Shown piece by piece: positions 57,073 to 64,000 of a stretch of 64,000 bases of DNA. Every line of letters starts with the position of its first letter. Positions within the stretch are counted from its first letter, which is position 1. This DNA is from Malaya genurostris (taxonomy: Eukaryota; Arthropoda; Insecta; Diptera; Culicidae). The position numbers and the translations under genes are program-made. The stretch covers positions 124,868,928 to 124,932,927 of the forward strand of contig NC_080572.1 of NCBI RefSeq assembly GCF_030247185.1, given 5' to 3'. The notes beneath the pieces are model-generated. The model saw only the letters and a program-made list of their open reading frames with translations. It searched no databases and was not told the origin of the DNA.

Positions 57073-58934
57073 TCGGTTTGCTGTTGGATAAACCATGAGT
57101 GCGGTGCATTTTCCTAAGCAGAAGGCCAATACGCTGACATCGGTACTAGTAGCCAGTACGTGAATTATTATTCCCGGGGTGGAAGTGAAATATAATTGAA
57201 AGTTCCTTTTGGTGTCATCAAATAGCATCAAGTGATTAAACCATATGAAGAAAAGGAACAAACAGGAGCGCGTAGGCGTAAACAACAAACAAAAGAAAAT
57301 CGTTTCTTAGGTACAATTTATACTTTCATCCCACTCACGTGTGTCTAGTAAATCACTTAGAATTCGCATTGCATTGTTTTCTTTTTTTTAGATTAGCATT
57401 GACTCTCAAATCTATTTAAGAATGTCATACTAACCTGTTACTCTGCATACTGTACTTAATACTAGAAAAATTGCAACGTAGGGGAAAAACAGGGTAGTTA
57501 GCTTTCGTAATCGAAAACTTATCCGTCTTCTTCCTGCAAATAGATAAAAATATATTATTAATATACATTGCATTTTTGTGATATTGTGACATATACAACT
57601 AATATACGAACTCAGTTCCCATGTTTTATTTCTCTTTTTAATAATTAATGGTTATATCTGAAGCTAAATTCGTAATTTGTTCTGTGGCTCAAGCGAGATA
57701 ATAACCGTGAAAACATCACTTTCAGCTTTTAAGCATAAGACAAGTGAAACTCGTGGAACGTCGTTTATGTGCCGTGGTAGGGCGAATAATTGAGCTAGGT
57801 TTGTTACTGGAATCAGACTCTTGTTTCAGTAACATAGTAATAGTCAGAGCTAGAATGAATACACCCCGCCATTGATTGCATGAAAACTAAAATGTGTGCG
57901 TTCTCTCCACCGAAATGCCTTTAGTTCCACTGTATTTTGTATGAAAGAACTCGAAGTATATTCATTCAATATGAAAGGTAGTAGGAAGATCTTAATTGTG
58001 AGTTTGTCGTCGTTATTTATGCTATACCGATCGGTTTGAAGCATATTGTATTTAAAACACCAATCGGTAACTTTAACTTAACAGGAGTTCTTTCAAGGTC
58101 TTCCTAATCATGCCAATTTCAATCATTTACTTGCTCGTTCTTCTTAACTCTATTCAGTTGATTTGATCGACCCAATGCTGAAAATAATGTTACGTCTCGC
58201 ATAGTTTACCTGTCATCATATCACAGTTTTCGTCCAAGATTGAGATTATAGCTAGGGTTAGAAATTCATAGTTTATTATGTCGATTTCGGCTTCGGAAAG
58301 TTTTAGTTATTAGTGCATGTAATACTCTATGGCCATACAAGAAAATGCAATCTAAATCTGTTGGGAAATCTTGCATCTTTTCTCAAACAACATGTAACGA
58401 ATGAGCAGTATCGATCGGTCCTGAGAATTACCACAAAGCATATTTTATAAAAAGTTGACATCTTTATCACATTAATACTCCAACTATATGCGTAGTTATA
58501 TACAACCCCACCGGCAATAGATTAAATGTACTGGTGTAATAGGTGTTAGTCACATATTGACTCTATGATAACTGGTTGATAAGCTTATGTACATATTAGC
58601 ACTAACAAGGGCACGTTCCACAGACAACGAACAATCATCGTTAACGAAAATCTATACCTATACGTAATAGAATAGCAAACATTACTGATCCTCTGAATCA
58701 TTTGGGAAAACCCTTATAACTGACTATGACCAACATTCCAATTAATTTACTATACATTAGTGAAGATGGACAAGTATTCTATTCTTATAAATATAATTCT
58801 TATTACTACAATACATTGAACATGTGAAAAAGCAATCCTAAACAAATGTGTTTGATGTGTACACTCGCAGAAAATCTAACAATTGGTGGAAATGAAATAT
58901 GGTGAAAATGAAAATAGGTGCATTCATTTGGAGT
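57073..58934. other. 5' side of the proposed exon 1, no further gene seen
   Basis: Contains the presumed 5' UTR of the Spitz-like gene on the minus strand; promoter not identified. Otherwise AT-rich. Confidence 0.35.
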
Positions 58935-59110
58935 TTTTGTGTTGCTATAACAGCAGTATAGCACAATTGTCAAACTATTTCTTTCTGTGATATTGCAACG
59001 TATGCCGAAGACATTGTATTCGATTTATTCACAATTCGTTGGTTAAAAGTCGATTATTCCACAAAATAACATGGCGAGATGAGATGACTTTTGCTACAAT
59101 AACCATTATC
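58935..59110. repeat. Diverged interspersed repeat, copy 2 (compare 1840-2025)
   Basis: Same block order as copy 1, for example TATGCCGAAGACATTGTATT, CACAATTCGTTGGTTAAAAG and AAAATAACATGGCGAGATGA. Confidence 0.5.
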
Positions 59111-61199
59111 AAAATGCTTCACTTAATATATTTTGGCTTTTACGTTACTGGTATTGACTTATTCTAACCAATATGATTGAAACTGATAGAAATTCGCAAT
59201 CAGGCAGTATTGGTTTATTGGTAAGTTCTTATACGGATTTTTGCAATATTTTTACAAGTGTTGCATCAGTTACGGTTAACAAAGAACACCCAACGACCGC
59301 CACAAGCACTCACACACGCATCATTTCTGTAGCAAGCTTTCTCACTGAGTAGCTACATATACTGTCATTTATTGATTATGAGTTTCACTGAGAGATATTT
59401 TTTGTCAGTTTATTTATACACTCCCTCGGTGACGTATCAACATGATCGAAATCTCAGAGTGACAGGTAATTTTTGAAATGATCGTCATTTTGATAGAAAA
59501 TTTATTAAAAATTTGTCTCGGCTCAACTCAGTGCCTCATTTTCACGTACATCGATAGAATGATAATAAAAACACTAATGAAAATCCAATCACAAAACATG
59601 TTCCGTACAGTTGTTTCAAAAACTTGCCCTGTTGTATACTTGAATATTAAACACAGAAGTAGCAGCGAAAACAAACAAGAGCCAAAGCGCTGCGTCTGCT
59701 GAGTGCTCGAGATAAAAAAGATCTGCGCTCTTGCTACTTTTCTAAATCCAATTCATACTAAATAGCGTTTAATTGGGTTTGATCGAAGTAGTGCTTGAGA
59801 ACAAATCAACAGCCTAGATATAAAACAAAGTCTTGGACTCAATTTTTAGCATGGAAAATTTTTTCATTGATTTTCATTGCATATTGAGAGCTGTGAAATA
59901 ACATATATACACAGCCACTCTACGGATATTACGCCCCACTCTAGATTCAACAATATGCTTCGATTTGAAATATTATCTTATAGATTTATAACGATTATAA
60001 TACGAAATTTAGCATTGGGAGGATCAAAAATATTGGTTTCCAATTGCAACTAGTTGAATACTCAGATAATTTCTAATGCAAATAATATTTCTTTTTCTTT
60101 TATTTTGACATTTCAAGGTGTACAAAAGCATAATGTCTTTTGTTATGGGGCATACCACTGATTTGTAGTAGGCATTTTATACGACAGCAGGGGCTATATG
60201 ACTAAGGTAAATAAAAAAACTGAGATTTTGGTCGATTTGAAAATGTATTTTTATCAATAAATGTTTATCACTTCTAACAGAATCATTGAAAATTATGTTA
60301 TTGCAATGAAATACCTAAATTCTCGAATAAAATTTTTTGGTACACCTACAAATATCTCGATATTTTCTTAAAGTGCATTTTATATCTCTCTACCTCACCA
60401 GAGCTGCCAACTAAAAATCTGTATTACAAAATGGTGATGCATAAAGTCCATACAACTCTGTGAAAATCTCAGAGAAATATCATAAAAATCTGTCACTTTT
60501 TCGAAATATTCATAAAAATCATACTATGTAAAAATATATTATCTGAAGTATTGAATAATCGGTGGCACAGAAAAATTTGTAAATATGGTAACCTAGATAT
60601 ATGCACCAGAAACCATTTTGTCTATTTCTTCTACTGAATGCTACATTTTTCTACTATTAGATTAAAAATGAAATCTATTTTTCGTCGTTTGCGAAAGCTA
60701 TATAGCAAAAAATATGATTTGACAGGTGACACAATAAGCGCAAAAAATTACATGTTTCAATATTTGAAAATAAATTAGAATGCATGAAACGCTCGTTGAG
60801 ACAACTATGAAAATGTCACCAAAAAAACCTGATGCACTAATGAAGAATGTAAAAAAAAACCATTCGAAATACGTATCTGTAATGTGACGTTTATTGTACA
60901 TGCTTAAAGTGTTGTGAGATACATGGTAAATGTGTATAGTGGCGTGATATATAGTAGAATTCAATGGCGATAAAATGTTATTCTAGTGAATTCATTATAC
61001 TAAATGCTGAAGTGACAAACAAGTAACTAATTAGAATAAAAATGTGTTACTTTTGATGCTCGCATATGTCGTCCTCAGATAAAGTTAATTCACATGGTTT
61101 TTACTGAGTATATTATTTATCGCCCGAATGAAAAATAATGTATAAAAACAATACTATTTGTTGCTACGGAAGAACATTAATGCAAAAACACATAAGCAA
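59111..61199. other. AT-rich sequence, no gene seen
   Basis: Short frames only; 60400-60600 resembles old MITE sequence but ends are not definable. Confidence 0.4.
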
Positions 61200-61337
61200 A
61201 GCCTTGGTATTACATTCCTGTAGTGGAATTTGTAGTGAACCATTGCATGGCTGGTACTACGATTCAACTGACACTACGAATCCTTCCAGGTCGGGCTCGA
61301 ACATACGACGCCTTATGCATTGAACCGCCAACCCAGG
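61200..61337 (-). mobile_element. tRNA-derived SINE, copy 4
   Basis: Contains CCTTGGTATTACATTCCTG, TTGCATGGCTGGTACTACGA, TCCAGGTCGGGCTCGAACAT (B box) and TGCATTGAACCGCCAACCCA. An internal part is missing relative to copies 1 and 2. Confidence 0.75.
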
Positions 61338-61397
61338 ACGCGCAAGAACACACACTGATAAAAATCTGGATGATCATTTATCACATTTAATTTGTTT

Positions 61398-61990
61398 TTG
61401 CCTTTCTCACATAGAAAGGTTATGTGAAAACCGACTTTTGAACCGAGGCCCGGAGGGCCGAGTGTCATATACCATTTGACTCAGTTCGTCGAGTACGCAA
61501 AATGTGTGTGTGTGTGTGTGTGTATGTCACATTTTTTTGCACAAACTTTTCTCGGAGATGGCTGAACCGATTTTCACAAACTTAGATTCAGATGAAAGAT
61601 CTTATGGTCCCATAAAAAATTCCTGAATATTATTTGGATTCGACTTCTGGTTCCGGAGTTATGGGGTAAAATGAGCAAAACAATGAAAATATGTGTTCTA
61701 ACTTTTCTCATAGATGGCGCGACCGATTTTCACAAACTTAGGTTCAAATGAAAGGTCCTGTGGTCCCATACGTAATTCCGACTTCCGGATCCGGAAATAT
61801 AGAGTAAAGTGTGTTAAAAACTGTATACCATCACTGAAAAGGGCGAAAAATCGTAAAAAGTATTCTAAATCGACCTCAAATCTTCTCCAATTAATAGTTT
61901 TTATCAGTAGACGGTCAAACAAACCGATTTCGGTTATTCTTTTAGGAATCGAAGAAATCGAACTCTTTTTTATATTCGATGACTGGTGGT
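61398..61990 (-). mobile_element. Inverse copy of the CA-rich TIR repeat family
   Basis: Starts TTTTGCCTTTCTCACATAGA, then GGAGGGCCGAGTGTCATATA, a TG run (61502-61523), modules GGCTGAACCGATTTTCACAA and GAAAGGTCCTGTGGTCCCAT, and CCGATTTCGGTTATTCTTTT near 61921. The far TIR is missing. Confidence 0.65.
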
Positions 61991-62083
61991 TCAGCCATTC
62001 ATGATTCAATCCGGATCTCTTTTGCCGAGCTATCAGCAGAATTTCTCCTGATAAGTTCGGCAATAAATGACAGTTAACAAATT
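61991..62083 (-). repeat. Repeat interrupted by the TIR element (left part)
   Basis: The inverse matches 22540-22625. The same kind of sequence seems to resume at 63005 (GATTACCGAATACTAGGCTG), so the TIR element likely landed inside an older repeat. Confidence 0.45.
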
Positions 62084-63004
62084 TACACTCAAAATAATAA
62101 TCATGTTATAGTTACGTGAAAAGTTATGTGAATATTTTCCACCCTACTTTTCACGTAGGTTTCAATGGACTGGCATTTGAAAACTGTTTAATGCATAATT
62201 CAGTAAAAGCTACGTGTTTCATAGATAAAATATAATGTACTGCTCATATCACATTTACCTATCAGTTCATGTAAAATTTAGATACCAGAGAAATACTATT
62301 TTATATGCTGGTTGAAGTCGAAAGGGAGATTTTAGATTTTTATATAAATCTAAAATATGAAAAATGCCATGAAAAATAAAACATTTATTTCAGAAAAAAA
62401 AGCAAAATGAAAATAAAAAGCAACTAATAACGTCGTTGGATTTCGAATCGACAAGCCTCAAGAAATCGTTTTGTTGTCACTGCCATCCAACCGAAGCCGA
62501 AGTCGAGATCCGAGAACTCCCACAACACTACCGATGCAGGTTGAGGTCGCATTACATGGGTCCAGTGTCTCTAGCTTCATACCGATGTTGAACTCGTTTT
62601 TCGGTGGACCAACGGCCTGCTTGAAGCATTCGGCAGGAGCGGGCACACTTCCGGACTCACGCAGGCACTCGGTCCAGTCAAACACATGGAAACTTTCATA
62701 CTGGAATGAACCGATCGATGTAGTAAAAAATTATAATTAAATAACATTTCTCGCAAATATGTACACTACTCACACTTTGAGGGCCACTGTTCGCCATGTT
62801 CAAAATCGAGTTTTTCACACTGGAAATTCACGTAGATTGTTTGACGTTTGGTTAATTCACGTAAATCTTATGTGATAACACTATTCATTTTAGGGGATAT
62901 TCGTGTAACATTCAATTTCGTCACGTAAAACATTCAATTTGACATTTGAAACCAGTTTACGTGATTTTTCAAGTGAACCGAACGTGAATTTTTATTTGAG
63001 TGTA
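62084..63004. mobile_element. TA-flanked TIR element carrying a captured gene fragment
   Basis: The left end TACACTCAAAATAATAAT and the right end, read inward, TACACTCAAATAAAAATTCA are inverted repeats whose outer TA can be the target duplication (62084-62085, 63003-63004). Subterminal TTCACGTA or TTACGTGA motifs recur on both sides (for example 62115, 62150, 62830, 62860, 62925, 62968). The centre, about 62405-62797, is unlike the ends and encodes part of a Polycomb-type MBT protein on the minus strand. No transposase. The TA target suggests Tc1/mariner-type mobilisation; the superfamily is not certain. Confidence 0.65.
62405..62797 (-). pseudogene. Scm: Captured fragment of a Scm-like MBT-repeat gene
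   Basis: Minus strand. Exon A, 62797-62774, encodes Met-Ala-Asn-Ser-Gly-Pro-Gln-Ser and ends at a consensus GTGAGT donor. After a 73-bp intron (62773-62701) with a CATTCCAG acceptor, exon B opens in phase with Tyr-Glu-Ser-Phe-His-Val-Phe-Asp-Trp and continues through PPKNEFNIGMKLETLDPCNA and VVGVLGSRLRLRLDGSDNK, the core of an MBT repeat most like Sex comb on midleg. A missing A near 62470 then shifts the frame and a stop follows at 62458; past it the old frame still reads DF-x-RLVDS. MBT repeats bind methyl-lysine histone tails; this one lacks its C-terminal part including the Trp of FWRLVDS. The retained intron shows genomic, not mRNA-derived, capture. A two-exon 88-aa peptide could still be made. 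Confidence 0.75.
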
Positions 63005-64000
63005 GGATCGCCGAGATTGTCAGTAATTACACGCTTTACTGAGACGATTACCGAATACTAGGCTGTGCAAATTTCGGTATATTGTTTGGTTGAGAAATTG
63101 CAAATGATGACGACTGCCCGATAATAGTTCTTTTATCTTGGCATATATAAACAGGTATTGTCACGGATAATAGATATACAGGCTCACTACTGCCACCTAT
63201 TCGACTATTTGCCGCAATTTTTGAAAACTTTCCACAACGTTTCGGAACGATAACAAAATCCTCCTGCCTGTTATAGATCTATTCCAACTACAACAATTTG
63301 AACACTTATCTCTTAGGGAAGTGTTAAATAAAACTATATTTCCATGTCGCATACACACGAGACTTCCATCGGAATAAAAATAAACTTGTCATTTTACCCA
63401 TCAGCAAAACAAAAATCTAGAGTGAAGTGAATGTAGCTCTCTAAATAGTGTCTTATATGAAAGCGGCACCCAAATCATGGTGGTAGCCCGTGTCGATCGT
63501 GGTGACATCTGCAAGTGTTCGCCACGCCAATTGAGCTAATTTTAAATAGAGCTCACATGTTAGCTTGTATATCTGTTTTCTGTGATGTAACACTAATTGA
63601 TTCGAGAAAATACGTATATTTAATAATATTTTAATTCATTCAAAAAATGTATCTAGATTTTTTTGTCCTATTTATTTTAATACTGCAATCGATTACCATT
63701 TTTTTACCACAATTTTCGAGTGACAACGAATATTGATTCAGGAGGCATGTTTATCGATAAAAAAGATGGGTAAAACACGTTTTTTTTTAAATAGTCACCT
63801 TAACCGACAGAAACAAACGCGAGAAGTTTTCTGACAACAAAACTGCGAAGTTCTTAGGACCAGTACATTTATTCAATTTGGGGTGATAATCAAGATAAAT
63901 ATAAAAAATATTCACACACTGACCAAGATTTTTACGCAACTCAATCTATTATTACATTTCAAAAATATGTATTAGATCGGGTACTCCGGTCTGGTATCAT
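63005..64000. other. AT-rich right end, no gene seen
   Basis: The first 80 bp look like the continuation of the repeat at 61991-62083, with GATTACCGAATACTAGGCTG related to the start of the 1,192-bp tandem unit. Nothing else is recognised. Confidence 0.4.

Noticed and set aside
56911..57288. A 125-aa minus-strand ORF as an independent gene
   Set aside because: Only the part after the internal ATG at 57072 looks meaningful (signal peptide); the rest reads through the proposed donor and has no motif.
62458..62685. Functional Scm exon
   Set aside because: One-base deletion and stop cut the MBT repeat short, and the fragment lies between transposon ends.

Overview
The window looks like nuclear DNA from a culicine mosquito, most likely Aedes. 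It is AT-rich, has one host gene spread over tens of kilobases, and is dense with repeats typical of mosquito genomes: an I-clade LINE, Jockey-like and RTE-like relics, DD37E and DD41D Tc1/mariner copies, tRNA-derived SINEs and many TIR elements. There are no bacterial operons, no CRISPR arrays and no rRNA.

Host gene. On the minus strand I can assemble a Spitz-type (TGF-alpha-like) EGF-receptor ligand from four coding exons: 56988-57072 (signal peptide), 10836-11007 (pro-region and first EGF half), 5268-5329 (second EGF half) and 4947-5200 (rhomboid-type transmembrane segment and tail). Splice phases match at every junction. The coding length is 573 bp (190 aa plus stop). The three downstream exons are firm; the signal-peptide exon is likely but has a weak donor. 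Most of the window is therefore introns of this gene: one of about 46 kb (11008-56987) and one of 5.5 kb (5330-10835).

Mobile DNA, left to right: a TTAA-flanked element (75-717); a Jockey-like relic with an internal 67-bp duplication (6060-9060); a hAT MITE with an 8-bp target duplication (10472-10650); a 1,192-bp perfect tandem duplication (11587-13970); a mariner-like relic (14395-15321) carrying a 272-bp TA-flanked MITE; two DD37E-type transposase relics (18170-19260); a 186-bp inverted repeat holding two divergent tRNA-like Pol III units (19551-20092); an intact 6.0-kb I-clade retrotransposon (29274-35297, 12-bp target duplication) inserted in a 1.1-kb PIF/Harbinger-like element (28424-35574); a DD41D mariner-type copy with an N-truncated transposase (36102-37030); a second TTAA MITE (43140-43470); an RTE-like relic (47755-48960); four copies of a tRNA-derived SINE; and several copies of a CA-rich repeat family.

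Most unusual. At 62084-63004 a TA-flanked TIR element encloses a minus-strand fragment of a Polycomb Scm-type MBT gene, with start codon, spliceable intron and most of one MBT repeat. It resembles a Pack-type gene capture by a DNA transposon. Other oddities are the divergent tRNA-like pair, a near-perfect 69-bp palindrome (35908-35976), and an orphan histone-type 3' stem-loop (54736-54751) about 600 bp downstream of a TATA/Inr pair.

Long stretches between these features are AT-rich intronic or flanking DNA in which I recognise no gene; they are listed as such.
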